DNA of 64,000 nucleotides from Streptomyces formicae (GTDB taxonomy: Bacteria > Actinomycetota > Actinomycetes > Streptomycetales > Streptomycetaceae), in NCBI RefSeq assembly GCF_002556545.1, contig NZ_CP022685.1:1736001-1800000 (forward strand), written 5' to 3'. The notes under the pieces were generated by a model. The model saw only the letters and a program-made list of their open reading frames with translations. It searched no databases and was not told where the DNA came from. This document shows, piece after piece, positions 47,659-56,661 of this stretch; position 1 is the first letter of the stretch; each line of letters starts with the position of its first letter. Position numbers and translations under genes: made by a program.

Positions 47659-48654
47659 TCACTTCGCGAGGATGTCCACGCAGAAGACCAGCGTCGAGTC
47701 CTTCTTGATCGGGCTGCCCTGCGGCGGCTGGTCGCCGTACCCCAGCTCCGGCGGGATGACGATGAGCACACGGCTGCCGACCTTCTTGCCGGTCAGACCC
47801 TGTGCCCAGCCCTTGACGACCTGCGCGAGCTGGAACTGCGCGAGCTGACCGCTCTTGTACGAGGAGTCGAACTCCTTGCCGTCCGCCCAGAGCACGCCCT
47901 TGTACTGGCACAGGAGGCTGTCGGTCTCCTTGACCACGTCACCGTCGCCCTCCAGCACATAGCTGGCGACGAGCTTCTTGGGGGCGTCGGTCTTCGGGAC
48001 GTCGATCGAGGGGGCCTTGCCGTCGGTGTTCGTGCCGACCTTGGGCAGGTCCTTGTTGGACTGCGCGACCTCCTTGCCCTTCGCCGAGCTCTTGGCGTTG
48101 AAGGAGTCCACGAGGTCGACGACGAACACGAGGGTGTCCGAGCCCTTGATGCCCGCCTGCTTGTTGCCCTCCTCGCCGTAACCCATCTTCGGCGGGATGG
48201 CGAGCTCCACGCGGCTGTCGAGCTTCTTGCCCACCAGGGCCTGGTCCCAGCCCGGGATGACCTTGCCGACGCCGATCGGGAAGACCGTGGGGTTGCCCCG
48301 GTCGTAGGAGTTGTCGAAGACCTTGGCGGTGGCCCAGATCTGGCCGAGGTAGTTGGCCTGCAGGTAGTCGCCCTTGGCGACCTCCTTGCCCTTGCCCTCG
48401 ATCAGCGTCTTCACCGCGAGATCGGAGGACGGCTTGCCCGAGCCCTTGGCGACGGTCGGCTTCTGCCCGAACTTGTCGCCCTTGGTGATCTCGGGCACAG
48501 GACCATCGACGATCTTCGCCGTCGGCGGGGCCGACGCGGAGTTGGTCGGGCTGTCGCTGGGCTTGGACTTGGCCTTGTCGGCCTTGTCGTCACCACAGCC
48601 TGCCAGCGTGAGCAGGCCGGCCGGGACGGCAAGAAGAAGTGAGCGTCGGCGCAC
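47659..48654 (-). CDS. Two-domain FKBP-type prolyl isomerase lipoprotein
   Basis: A 331-residue lipoprotein. The lipobox LTLAGC places Cys20 as the lipidated residue. After a Lys/Ser/Pro linker come two FKBP domains (about 75-170 and 225-331), each with a GWDQALVGKK or GWAQGLTGKK type loop. It would assist folding of exported proteins at the outer face of the membrane. GTG at 48654 has GAGG upstream; a longer frame to 48768 puts the lipobox internally and is rejected. Confidence 0.93.
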   Translation of the reverse strand: MRRRSLLLAVPAGLLTLAGCGDDKADKAKSKPSDSPTNSASAPPTAKIVDGPVPEITKGDKFGQKPTVAKGSGKPSSDLAVKTLIEGKGKEVAKGDYLQANYLGQIWATAKVFDNSYDRGNPTVFPIGVGKVIPGWDQALVGKKLDSRVELAIPPKMGYGEEGNKQAGIKGSDTLVFVVDLVDSFNAKSSAKGKEVAQSNKDLPKVGTNTDGKAPSIDVPKTDAPKKLVASYVLEGDGDVVKETDSLLCQYKGVLWADGKEFDSSYKSGQLAQFQLAQVVKGWAQGLTGKKVGSRVLIVIPPELGYGDQPPQGSPIKKDSTLVFCVDILAK

Positions 48655-48717
48655 GGTGGGGGCCTCGTATCGGTCGATCTTGTGGGTTGGCGTGCGCGCA
48701 ACTCTACGGCGTGAGAA

Positions 48718-48746
48718 GGGCGCCGTACGAGGAACGTACGGCGCCC
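48718..48746 (-). terminator. Hairpin terminator downstream of pafA
   Basis: A perfect 12-base-pair stem (GGGCGCCGTACG and its complement, five-base loop) starts 47 bases after the pafA stop codon, on the minus strand, before the FKBP lipoprotein gene. Confidence 0.75.
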
Positions 48747-48793
48747 GTGTTGCGTTCCCACGACGCAACTGGCCTCACAGAGGCCCCATCGAC

Positions 48794-50155
48794 TCACATC
48801 CCGGCGATGAGCTTCTCCACCCGGTCGTCGACCGACCGGAAGGGGTCCTTGCACAACACGGTGCGCTGCGCCTGGTCGTTGAGCTTGAGGTGCACCCAGT
48901 CGACCGTGAAGTCACGGCGCTGTTCCTGGGCACGCCGGATGAAGTCGCCGCGCAGCCTCGCGCGTGTCGTCTGCGGCGGCACCGACTTGCCCTCGAAGAT
49001 CTTCAAGTCGTTGCAGATGCGGGTGGCTTGACCCTTCTTCTCCAGGAGGTAGTACAGACCCCGTCGACGGTGGATGTCGTGGTAGGCGAGGTCTATCTGC
49101 GCGACCCTCGGATGCGACATGGTCATGTTGTGCTTCGCCCGGTACCGCTCGATGAGCTTGTACTTCATGACCCAGTCGATCTCGGTGCCGATCCGGTCGA
49201 GGTCCTCGGCCTCGATCGCGTCGAGCGTGCGGCCCCACAGTTCGAGGACCTGCTCGACCGTGCCGGTGCGGATGCCCCTGCGGTCGACGAAGTCCACGGC
49301 CTTCTCGTAGTACTCGCGCTGCACTTCGAGTGCCGATGCCTCGCGGCCGCTGGCCAGACGCACCTTGCGGCGGCCCGTGATGTCGTGGCTGACCTCGCGG
49401 ATGGCCCGGATCGGGTTCTCCAGGGTGAGGTCGCGCATGACGGTGCCCGCCTCGATCATGCGCAGCACGAGGTCGGTGGCGCCGACCTTCAGGAGCATGG
49501 TCGTCTCGGACATGTTCGAGTCGCCGACGATGACGTGCAGCCTGCGGTAGCGCTCGGCGTCGGCGTGCGGTTCGTCGCGGGTGTTGATGATCGGCCGGGA
49601 GCGGGTCGTCGCCGACGACACGCCCTCCCAGATGTGCTCGGCACGCTGACTCACGCAGTACACGGCGCCGCGCGGAGTCTGCAGCACCTTGCCCGCGCCG
49701 CACAGCAGCTGCCGCGTGACGAGGAACGGGATGAGGATGTCCGCGAGCCGGGAGAACTCTCCGTGACGGGCAACCAGATAGTTCTCGTGGCAACCGTAGG
49801 AGTTTCCCGCCGAGTCGGTGTTGTTCTTGAAGAGATAGACGTCGCCCGCGATTCCCTCCTCGTGCAGGCGGCGTTCGGCGTCGACGAGCAGGCCTTCCAG
49901 AATGCGCTCGCCCGCTTTGTCGTGGGTGACAAGCTCGGTCACGTTGTCACATTCGGGTGTGGCGTATTCCGGATGTGATCCCACGTCAAGATAGAGGCGG
50001 GCTCCGTTCCGCAGAAAGACGTTGCTGCTGCGGCCCCATGACACAACACGGCGGAAGAGGTAGCGCGCCACCTCGTCAGGCGACAGGCGGCGCTGTCCCC
50101 TGAACGTGCACGTGACGCCGTACTCGTTCTCCAGCCCGAAAATGCGGCGGTCCAT
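48794..50155 (-). CDS. pafA: Pup-protein ligase PafA
   Basis: A 453-residue carboxylate-amine ligase of the GS-like superfamily. ATP and metal residues lie in [39 protein letters not shown] and [10 protein letters not shown]. It links the C-terminal glutamate of Pup to lysines of target proteins. Its start is nine bases after the MFS transporter stop, so it may be read from the transporter promoter as well as any internal one. It is separated from pup, prc and arc by the LacI/MFS pair. Confidence 0.97.
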   Translation of the reverse strand: MDRRIFGLENEYGVTCTFRGQRRLSPDEVARYLFRRVVSWGRSSNVFLRNGARLYLDVGSHPEYATPECDNVTELVTHDKAGERILEGLLVDAERRLHEEGIAGDVYLFKNNTDSAGNSYGCHENYLVARHGEFSRLADILIPFLVTRQLLCGAGKVLQTPRGAVYCVSQRAEHIWEGVSSATTRSRPIINTRDEPHADAERYRRLHVIVGDSNMSETTMLLKVGATDLVLRMIEAGTVMRDLTLENPIRAIREVSHDITGRRKVRLASGREASALEVQREYYEKAVDFVDRRGIRTGTVEQVLELWGRTLDAIEAEDLDRIGTEIDWVMKYKLIERYRAKHNMTMSHPRVAQIDLAYHDIHRRRGLYYLLEKKGQATRICNDLKIFEGKSVPPQTTRARLRGDFIRRAQEQRRDFTVDWVHLKLNDQAQRTVLCKDPFRSVDDRVEKLIAGM

Positions 50156-50164
50156 GACTGAACA

Positions 50165-51424
50165 TTACGCCTGATGCCCGGCACTGAAACCGGGTTCGAC
50201 GGCACCGTTTCGATCATTTTCCGATGAACCCGCAACAACCCCTGTTTCCACGGGCGCTTCCAATACCCGCCCTGTGGCCAGCAAAACTAGGAGTGCGCCC
50301 GCGCCCGCGAGCCCCGGGACCGCGAACCCCCAGGCCGTCCCGCCCCACTCGACGACCGGGCCGGCCGCGGCCGTGCCGAGCGAGGCGCCGACCGTGAACG
50401 TCGTCACGAGCCAGGAGAACGCCTCGGTGACCGTCCCGCGCGGGGCGTGCCGGTCGACGATGATGAACGCGCACGCGAGCGCGGGCGCGAGGAAGACGCC
50501 CGCGAGGGCGGCGAGCGCGGTCATGGCGACCGCGCCGGGCGTCAGCGTCAACGGCGCGTAGCAGACGGCGAGCAGGGCCACGAGGACGGTCAACCGCCGC
50601 TCCGGCACACCACTCCACTGCCGCGCCCCGTACACCGAACCGCCGACCAGGGCGCCGAGTCCGAGCGCCGCCATCAGCCAGCCGTACACCGCGTCGCCAC
50701 CGTGCTCGTCGCCGTACGACACACCGGCGACGGTGATGGAGCCCAGCGCCATGCCGATGAACAGGAACGCGCCGAGGAGCGCGAGGAGCCCCGGCGAGCG
50801 CAGGGCCCCGAGCCAGTGCGCCTCCCGGGGCGCCGAGCGCCACGCGCGCGAGGGCCGGGACATGACTACGGAGAGGGCCCCGAGCACACCGACGGCGTTC
50901 ACGACGAGCAGCGCGGCCTGCTCCGACCAGAGGGCGACGCAGCCGGTCACGAGCAACGGGCCGACGGTGAACATCACTTCCTGGGCGATGGCGTCCATGG
51001 CGTACGCCGTGTGGACCTGCTCCTCCTTGCCGAGCACGCTCGGCCACAGCGCGCGCAGGCCGCCCTCCAGGGGCGGCGTGAAGAGCCCGGCCGCGCCCAC
51101 GGCGACGTAGGCCAGGGCGAGCGCGTCGGGACCGGTGAAGGCGAAGACGGCCATGCCCAGGGCGGACAGGAGCGCGGCGGGCAGCTGCACGCGCGGCTGG
51201 CCCCGCAGGTCGACGAGGCGCCCCAGGAGCGGCTGGCCGACCGCGTTGGCGACTCCGTAGACCGCGGCGAACGCACCGGCGAGGCTGTAGGTCCCGCCCT
51301 CGGCGCGCACGAACAGCACGATGGCGATCGCGGCGGTGGCGTTCGGGAGCCTGCCCACCAGCGTCCCGGCAAGGAGCCGCATCGCGTATCTCGTCCGGAG
51401 GATCTCCGCGTATCCGCCCGCCAT
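50165..51424 (-). CDS. MFS transporter upstream of pafA
   Basis: A 419-residue major facilitator with about 12 transmembrane helices. The loop between helices 2 and 3 reads GQPLLGRLVDLRG, a version of the MFS signature. Substrate unknown. It is divergent from a LacI regulator with a strong 27-base palindrome between them, so it is presumably repressed by that protein. ATG at 51424 is preferred to GTG at 51430 for ribosome-site spacing. The 9-base gap to pafA suggests cotranscription. Confidence 0.87.
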   Translation of the reverse strand: MAGGYAEILRTRYAMRLLAGTLVGRLPNATAAIAIVLFVRAEGGTYSLAGAFAAVYGVANAVGQPLLGRLVDLRGQPRVQLPAALLSALGMAVFAFTGPDALALAYVAVGAAGLFTPPLEGGLRALWPSVLGKEEQVHTAYAMDAIAQEVMFTVGPLLVTGCVALWSEQAALLVVNAVGVLGALSVVMSRPSRAWRSAPREAHWLGALRSPGLLALLGAFLFIGMALGSITVAGVSYGDEHGGDAVYGWLMAALGLGALVGGSVYGARQWSGVPERRLTVLVALLAVCYAPLTLTPGAVAMTALAALAGVFLAPALACAFIIVDRHAPRGTVTEAFSWLVTTFTVGASLGTAAAGPVVEWGGTAWGFAVPGLAGAGALLVLLATGRVLEAPVETGVVAGSSENDRNGAVEPGFSAGHQA

Positions 51425-51464
51425 GGCCACCCGCCCCTTCCCCCGGCACCGTCGCCCGAGGTTT

Positions 51465-51491
51465 TACGTATAACGTCGAGCGTCATACGTA
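51465..51491. promoter_or_regulatory. 27-base palindromic operator between MFS and LacI genes
   Basis: The dyad has arms TACGTAT (51465-51471) and ATACGTA (51485-51491), with inner ACG/CGT pairs around TCGAG. It lies three bases before the LacI start and between the divergent promoters. It is the obvious site for autoregulation and for repression of the MFS-pafA transcript. Confidence 0.8.
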
Positions 51492-51493
51492 CC

Positions 51494-52585
51494 ATGAGCG
51501 CTGTCCACTGTCCACGGGAGGCCACCGCTCCGACCCCCGAGGGCACGAGCCGGGAGGTGCCAGTGGCCGGGCCACTACAGGAATCCGGGGGCGCCCGCCC
51601 CACGAGCCGCGATGTCGCGCGCGCGGCCGGGGTCTCCCAGGCCACGGTCTCCCTGGTACTCGGCGACAAATGGCGCGGCCGGGTCGCCGAGCCGACGGCC
51701 GAGCGAGTGCGCCTCGCCGCGCGAGAACTGGGCTACCGCCCCAACCTCGCGGCCCGCAACCTGCGCCTCGGCAGGACCAGGACCGCGCTCCTGGTCGTCC
51801 CCGAACTCACCAACGAGTTCTTCGCCCACGTCTACACCGGCGTGGCCCGCGTCGCCGCCCGGCACGGCTTCGGCGTGGTGCTCTACCCCTCCCCCGACGG
51901 CATCGGCCCCGCCCGCGACCCCTTCGCCTCGGCCCGGGCCTCCCTCGACGGCGTACTCGCCTCCTCCATGGCCTCGGACGCGCTCGCCACCATCCGCGGC
52001 GACGACCTGCCCCTGGTGATGCTGGACAGCGACCCCGCGGGCAGCCTGGGCGCCGCCACCGTCAACCTCGATCTCGCCGACGGCATGCGCCAGGTGACGG
52101 AGCACCTGCTGGCCCTCGGCCACCGCGACTTCCTGCACCTGGCCGCGGACGTGGACTCCTGGACCTTCGACGTGCGCGCAGACGCCCTCGCGAGAGGGCT
52201 GCGCGGCGCGGACACCGTCGTACACCGAGTCGCGGCACCCCTGAACGTCGAGGGCGCCCGCGTCGTCGCCGAGGCCGCCCTGGCCGCCCCGGGGCCCCGG
52301 CCCACCGCTGTCGTCTGCGACGACGACTTCCTCTCCGCGGGCGTCTGCAAGGCGGCACGGCGGCTCGGCCTGCGCGTGCCCGAGGACGTCTCGGTGACCG
52401 GCTTCGACGACCTGACCCTGGCGACCGCCGTCGAACCGGAACTGACCACCGTCCGGCTGCCCGCCGAGCGCTTCGGGGAGCGCGGCATGGAGACCCTGGT
52501 CGCCGTCCTGGAGAGCCGCACCCCCGACGCCACCCCGCTCGACGTCCAACTCGTCGTCCGAGGGTCCACCGGCCCCGCCCGCTGA
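51494..52585 (+). CDS. LacI-family transcriptional regulator
   Basis: A 363-residue repressor. The helix-turn-helix is unusually far in, at about residues 36-60 (TSRDVARAAGVSQATVSLVLG), after a 35-residue disordered head, so an internal start is conceivable. The hinge and NLAARNLR segment follow. The periplasmic-binding-like effector domain covers about 95-355, with VCDDDFLSAGV and SVTGFDDLTLA. Effector unknown, sugar-like by family. Its palindromic operator lies directly upstream. Confidence 0.88.
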   Translation: MSAVHCPREATAPTPEGTSREVPVAGPLQESGGARPTSRDVARAAGVSQATVSLVLGDKWRGRVAEPTAERVRLAARELGYRPNLAARNLRLGRTRTALLVVPELTNEFFAHVYTGVARVAARHGFGVVLYPSPDGIGPARDPFASARASLDGVLASSMASDALATIRGDDLPLVMLDSDPAGSLGAATVNLDLADGMRQVTEHLLALGHRDFLHLAADVDSWTFDVRADALARGLRGADTVVHRVAAPLNVEGARVVAEAALAAPGPRPTAVVCDDDFLSAGVCKAARRLGLRVPEDVSVTGFDDLTLATAVEPELTTVRLPAERFGERGMETLVAVLESRTPDATPLDVQLVVRGSTGPAR

Positions 52586-52616
52586 CCTCAGGCGCCCCCT
52601 CCCCCGCACACGACAA

Positions 52617-52654
52617 CGCCCCGCGCCCCGGCCCTCGGGCCGGAACACGGGGCG
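52617..52654. terminator. Bidirectional terminator between lacI-type gene and prcA
   Basis: Nested stems: an outer CGCCCCG/CGGGGCG pair and an inner CCGGCCC-TC-GGGCCGG hairpin. It lies in the 83-base gap between two converging genes, 31 bases after the LacI stop and 14 bases after the prcA stop. Confidence 0.75.
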
Positions 52655-52668
52655 CACCACGCAGATGG

Positions 52669-53454
52669 CTACTCCACGTCGCCGCCGGAGTCCCGCGCCG
52701 ACCCGGTCCCCGCGTCCGTGTCGGCGTCCGTGTCTCCGGCCGCGTCCGTGGCGCCGCCCTCGTCGAGCAGGCGGGACAGCTGGCGCCCCACGATCCGCTT
52801 GAACTTCCGCTGCTGGGGCCGCGTCCGGTCCAGGACCGCCACCTCGAGCCGCTCCGCGGGGATCTCCCGCTCGCTGCCGTTGGTGTCACGGGAGAGCGAC
52901 TGCACCGCGAGCTTGAGCGCCTCCGCGAGCGTCATCCCGTCCTGATGACGCTGGTCGAGGTAGGAACTGATCTGCTCCGCGTTGCCGCCGACCGCGACCG
53001 AGCCGTGCTCGTCCACGATCGAACCGTCGTGCGGCAGGCGGTAGATCTGGTCCCCGTCCGGCGTGGCACCGACCTCGGCGACGACCAGCTCGACCTCGTA
53101 CGGCTTCTCCGCGTTGCTGGAGAAGATCGTGCCGAGCGTCTGGGCATAGACGTTGGCGAGCCCACGGGCCGTCACATCGTCACGGTCGTAGGTGTATCCG
53201 CGGAGGTCGGCATAACGGACGCCGCCGATCCGCAGATTCTCGTACTCGTTGTACTTACCGGCGGCCGCGAAGCCGATCCGGTCATAGATCTCGCTGAACT
53301 TGTGCAGCGCACGGGACGGATTCTCGCCGACGAACACGATGCCGTCGGCATACTGCATCACGACAAGGCTGCGACCGCGGGCGATGCCCTTGCGGGCGTA
53401 TTCCGCCCGGTCGGCCATGGCCTGCTGGGGTGAGACATAGAACGGCGTCGACAC
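52669..53454 (-). CDS. prcA: 20S proteasome alpha subunit
   Basis: A 261-residue alpha subunit. It starts [22 protein letters not shown], the N-terminal gate segment, and has the typical [18 protein letters not shown] strand pair. The 7-subunit alpha rings gate entry of pupylated substrates into the core particle. A C-terminal 30-residue acidic tail rich in Asp, Thr and Gly is variable among actinobacteria. GTG start; AAGGGA upstream. It follows prcB by 51 bases. Confidence 0.97.
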   Translation of the reverse strand: MSTPFYVSPQQAMADRAEYARKGIARGRSLVVMQYADGIVFVGENPSRALHKFSEIYDRIGFAAAGKYNEYENLRIGGVRYADLRGYTYDRDDVTARGLANVYAQTLGTIFSSNAEKPYEVELVVAEVGATPDGDQIYRLPHDGSIVDEHGSVAVGGNAEQISSYLDQRHQDGMTLAEALKLAVQSLSRDTNGSEREIPAERLEVAVLDRTRPQQRKFKRIVGRQLSRLLDEGGATDAAGDTDADTDAGTGSARDSGGDVE

Positions 53455-53505
53455 CGGATCCGTCCCTTTCTGTCAAAACTTCAGTCAGTGGCGAATTCGG
53501 AGCGA

Positions 53506-54351
53506 TCAGAGCAGCGCGGCACGCGGGCCGTCGGGCTGTTCCAGACGCTTCTCCAGGATCGAGCGCGCGATCGCGGAGGACTCCTCCTCCGTCAGCCGCC
53601 GGAAACCCTCGTCGGAGATCACGGTGACGATGGGGAAGATCCGGCGGGCCATGTCGGGACCGCCCGTCGCCGAGTCGTCGTCGGCCGCGTCGTACAACGC
53701 CTGGATGACCAGGGTCGTCGCCTGCTCCTCCGTCAGAGCGTCGTGGTAGAGCTTCTTCATCGCACCGCGCGCGAAGACCGAACCCGAACCGGTCGCCGCG
53801 AAACCGTGCTCTTCGGAACGCCCGCCCGTGACGTCGTACGAGAAGATGCGCCCCTTCTCGCGGTCCACGTCGTACCCCGCGAAGAGCGGCACCACGGCGA
53901 GGCCCTGCATGGCCATGCCGAGGTTGCTCCGGATCATCGTCGAGAGGCGGTTCGCCTTGCCCTCCAGCGAGAGCGTGGCACCCTCCACCTTCTCGAAGTG
54001 CTCCAGCTCCAACTGGAAGAGCTTGACCATCTCCACGGCGAGACCCGCCGTGCCCGCGATGCCCACCGCCGAGTACTCGTCGGCAGGGAACACCTTCTCG
54101 ATGTCGCGCTGCGCGATGACGTTGCCCATCGTCGCTCGCCGGTCACCGGCGAGCACCACGCCGCCGGGGAACGTCACGGCCACGATGGTCGTACCGTGCG
54201 GAGCCTCGAGCACGCCCTGGGTGGGCGGCAGCTGCCGGTTGCCCGGCAGGATCTCGGGCTGGTGCTCGGACAGGAAGTCCATGAAGGACGACGAACCAGG
54301 CGTCAGGAAGGCAGCTGGTAGACGCCCGGTGCTACGAGGATTGGCTTCCAC
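53506..54351 (-). CDS. prcB: 20S proteasome beta subunit (threonine protease)
   Basis: A 281-residue precursor. A 53-residue propeptide ends in APHG, and the mature enzyme begins with the nucleophile Thr54 ([17 protein letters not shown]). The usual active-site Asp/Lys framework follows (GDRRATMG). The beta rings form the proteolytic chamber. GTG start at 54351 with AAGGA six bases upstream. Its first 49 bases overlap the end of the endonuclease VII-like gene, so expression of the two is tied. Confidence 0.97.
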   Translation of the reverse strand: MEANPRSTGRLPAAFLTPGSSSFMDFLSEHQPEILPGNRQLPPTQGVLEAPHGTTIVAVTFPGGVVLAGDRRATMGNVIAQRDIEKVFPADEYSAVGIAGTAGLAVEMVKLFQLELEHFEKVEGATLSLEGKANRLSTMIRSNLGMAMQGLAVVPLFAGYDVDREKGRIFSYDVTGGRSEEHGFAATGSGSVFARGAMKKLYHDALTEEQATTLVIQALYDAADDDSATGGPDMARRIFPIVTVISDEGFRRLTEEESSAIARSILEKRLEQPDGPRAALL

Positions 54352-54602
54352 GAGTTTCCTTCCAGGTAAGCGGCGGCTCGGCGGGTCCTGTCGGGGTCGT
54401 CCCCCAACTTGCCGATGCCCGAATTGCAGTTGAAGCACAGTACGCCACGGACCTTACCCGTCGCGTGGCAGTGATCCACATGGATTGCGGAGGCGCTGGG
54501 ACAGATCCCCCGCACCGGCTTGCCGAGGGCCTCCCGACGGCGCCGGTCGTGCGCCGCGCCGTACTCGGCCACGCACTCCCGGCACCGCGGCAGGTCGGTC
54601 AT
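54303..54602 (-). CDS. Endonuclease VII-like (HNH/His-Me) protein inside the proteasome operon
   Basis: A 99-residue protein of the recombination endonuclease VII family. It has a CxxC pair (Cys7, Cys10), an HVDHCH motif with Asp43/His44, and CFNCN with Cys56, Cys59 and Asn60. This matches the zinc site and catalytic Asp-His...Asn arrangement of T4 endonuclease VII, a Holliday-junction resolvase, though this is shorter than the phage enzyme. It overlaps pup by four bases (ATGA) and prcB by 49. A similar gene sits here in other Streptomyces. Whether it cuts DNA or is only a structural zinc protein is untested. Confidence 0.88.
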   Translation of the reverse strand: MTDLPRCRECVAEYGAAHDRRRREALGKPVRGICPSASAIHVDHCHATGKVRGVLCFNCNSGIGKLGDDPDRTRRAAAYLEGNSWKPILVAPGVYQLPS

Positions 54603-54817
54603 TGACCGCCTTTTTGCACAAATGAGCGAACGAAGTCCTCGGCGTTCTCCTCGAGGACGTCGTCGATCTCGTCCAGCACGGAGTCCACGTCGTCGCTCAG
54701 CTTCTCCTGGCGCTCCTTGAGGTCCTCGGAGCCCTGCGCGTCCTGCGTCTGCTCCTCGGTCTCCTCGGTGGAGCGCGTCGCCTTCTGCTGCCCGCCGCCG
54801 GTGTCCTTGGTCGCCAT
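54599..54817 (-). CDS. pup: Prokaryotic ubiquitin-like protein Pup
   Basis: A 72-residue disordered modifier. It is rich in Glu, Asp and Gln. The C-terminal half (DDVDSVLDEIDDVLEENAED) forms the helix that docks on the Arc/Mpa coiled coil. The C terminus is KGGQ, so Dop must deamidate the Gln to Glu before PafA can attach it. The stop codon overlaps the endonuclease VII-like start. A PafBC-type promoter lies 37 bases upstream. Confidence 0.98.
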   Translation of the reverse strand: MATKDTGGGQQKATRSTEETEEQTQDAQGSEDLKERQEKLSDDVDSVLDEIDDVLEENAEDFVRSFVQKGGQ

Positions 54818-54853
54818 CTACCTCACCCCGCTCGGTTAGACGTTCTTGATCAG

Positions 54854-54876
54854 ACCCTACAAGCGAGGTCTGACAT
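54854..54876 (-). promoter_or_regulatory. PafBC-type (RecA-NDp) promoter of the pup-prcBA operon
   Basis: On the minus strand: ATGTCAGAC, eight bases, TAGGGT. The essential TGTCRG and TAnnnT elements and their spacing match tTGTCRGtg-N8-TAnnnT; three less-conserved flanking bases differ. An inverted repeat TCAGACC-N10-GGTCTGA (54850-54873) covers the same region. The -10 ends 37 bases before the pup ATG. Confidence 0.72.
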
Positions 54877-54936
54877 CGGCCCCTTACTTCCTCAACGTCC
54901 GGGGACCACCTCGATGATTCCCACACTGTGGGCCTT

Positions 54937-56448
54937 TCAGCCCCCGGACAGCACCCGTACCAGGTCTTCCGCCGTACGGCAGCGGTCCAGAAGTTCCTTG
55001 ACGTGGTTCCTCGTGCCGCGCAGGGGCTCCAGCGTGGGTACCCGTTGCAGCGAGTCACGGCCCGGCAGGTCGAAGATGACCGAGTCCCAGGACGCCGCGG
55101 CCACGTCGTCCGCGTACTGCTCGAGGCAGCGCCCGCGGAAGTACGCGCGCGTGTCCTCGGGCGGCTTGCTCCTGGCCCGCTCGACGTCCGCCTCGTCCAG
55201 GAGCCGCTTCATCTTGCCCCGGGCCACCAGGCGGTTGTACAGGCCCTTCTCGGCCCGTACGTCGGCGTACTGGAGGTCGACCAGGTGGAGCCGCGCGGCG
55301 TCCCAGTCGAGGCCGTCACGGCGGCGGTAGCCCTCCATCAGCTCTCGCTTGGCGACCCAGTCGAGTTCTCCGGACAGGCTCATCGGATCGCTCTCCAGGC
55401 GCCCGAGGACGTCCTCCCAGCGGGCGAGCACGTCCTTGGTCTGCTCGTCCGCGTCGGCGCCGTAGCGCTCCTCCACGTACTTGCGGGCCAGCTCGAAGTA
55501 CTCCATCTGGAGCTGGACCGCGGTGAGTGAGCGGCCGCTGCGGAGCGTGACCAGGTGCTTGAGCGAGGGGTCGTGCGAGACCTGGTGCAGGGTGCGCACC
55601 GGCTGGTCCACCGCGAGGTCCACCGCGATGAAGCCGTCCTCGATCATCGCGAGGACGAGCGAGGTGGTGCCCAGCTTGAGGTACGTCGAGATCTCGGAGA
55701 GGTTCGCGTCCCCGATGATCACGTGCAGCCTGCGGTACTTCTCGGCGTCCGAGTGCGGTTCGTCCCGGGTGTTGATGATGGGCCGCTTGAGCGTCGTCTC
55801 CAGGCCGACCTCGACCTCGAAGTAGTCGGCGCGCTGGCTGAGCTGGAAGCCGTGCTCGTGGCCGTCCTGGCCGATGCCGACGCGTCCCGCGCCGGTGACG
55901 ACCTGCCGGGAGACGAAGAAGGGCGTCAGGTGCCGCACGATGTCCGAGAAGGGGGTCTCCCGCTTCATCAGGTAGTTCTCGTGCGTCCCGTAGGAGGCGC
56001 CCTTGTTGTCGGTGTTGTTCTTGTAGAGGTGGATCGGCTGGGCGCCGGGGAGCTGCGCCGCGCGCTCGGCGGCCTCGGCCATGATGCGTTCGCCGGCCTT
56101 GTCCCACAGGACCGCGTCCCAGGGGTTGGTGATCTCCGGCGAGCTGTACTCGGGGTGTGCGTGGTCGACGTACAGGCGTGCGCCGTTGGTCAGGATGACG
56201 TTGGCGAGGCCGATGTCCTCGTCGGTCAGCTGGCTGGCGTCGGCGGCCTCGCGGGCGAGGTCGAAACCCCGCGCGTCCCGCAGCGGGTTCTCCTCCTCGA
56301 AGTCCCAGCGGGCGCGTCGCGCCCGGTGCATCGCCGCGGCATAGGCGTTGACGATCTGGGACGAGGTGAGCATGGCATTGGCGTTGGGGTGGCCGGGGAC
56401 GGAGATGCCGTACTCCGTCTCGATGCCCATTACTCGCCGTACGGTCAT
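54937..56448 (-). CDS. dop: Pup deamidase/depupylase Dop
   Basis: A 503-residue PafA paralogue. ATP/metal motifs are [42 protein letters not shown] and [10 protein letters not shown]. Dop-specific features are the longer N-terminal region with the flexible Dop-loop around [16 protein letters not shown]. It converts Pup-Gln to Pup-Glu and removes Pup from substrates. It lies upstream of pup but is separated by 119 bases that contain a promoter, so it is a separate or only partly shared transcript. Strong GGAGG site before the ATG. Confidence 0.96.
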   Translation of the reverse strand: MTVRRVMGIETEYGISVPGHPNANAMLTSSQIVNAYAAAMHRARRARWDFEEENPLRDARGFDLAREAADASQLTDEDIGLANVILTNGARLYVDHAHPEYSSPEITNPWDAVLWDKAGERIMAEAAERAAQLPGAQPIHLYKNNTDNKGASYGTHENYLMKRETPFSDIVRHLTPFFVSRQVVTGAGRVGIGQDGHEHGFQLSQRADYFEVEVGLETTLKRPIINTRDEPHSDAEKYRRLHVIIGDANLSEISTYLKLGTTSLVLAMIEDGFIAVDLAVDQPVRTLHQVSHDPSLKHLVTLRSGRSLTAVQLQMEYFELARKYVEERYGADADEQTKDVLARWEDVLGRLESDPMSLSGELDWVAKRELMEGYRRRDGLDWDAARLHLVDLQYADVRAEKGLYNRLVARGKMKRLLDEADVERARSKPPEDTRAYFRGRCLEQYADDVAAASWDSVIFDLPGRDSLQRVPTLEPLRGTRNHVKELLDRCRTAEDLVRVLSGG

Positions 56449-56617
56449 GCGGCCCTCCTTGCCCGGCGGCGCTCCCCTTCGGGAACGGCGCTCAAGTACC
56501 GCTGGTTCTCCGGTGCGTGTGCGGTGCCCGTCCCCGCACTGCGCGACTCGGCGGTACCGAAGAGCCTAGAACGCCTTTGCGCTGGTGGGGAGATCATTGC
56601 TGTCATTGAAAAACAGA

Positions 56618-56652
56618 CGGCTGCGGGTACCCGTGAAGGACACCCGCAGCCG
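56618..56652 (-). terminator. Intrinsic terminator of arc
   Basis: An 11-base-pair stem (CGGCTGCGGGT and its complement, 13-base loop) lies ten bases after the arc stop codon. On the minus strand it is followed within four bases by TTTTT, a rare canonical T-tract for this genome. Confidence 0.85.
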
Positions 56653-56661
56653 CCCTGTGTT

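Noticed and set aside
48374..49978. A 534-codon plus-strand frame opposite pafA and the FKBP lipoprotein
   Set aside because: It is antisense to unmistakable PafA; composition is typical of a shadow frame with no domain motifs.
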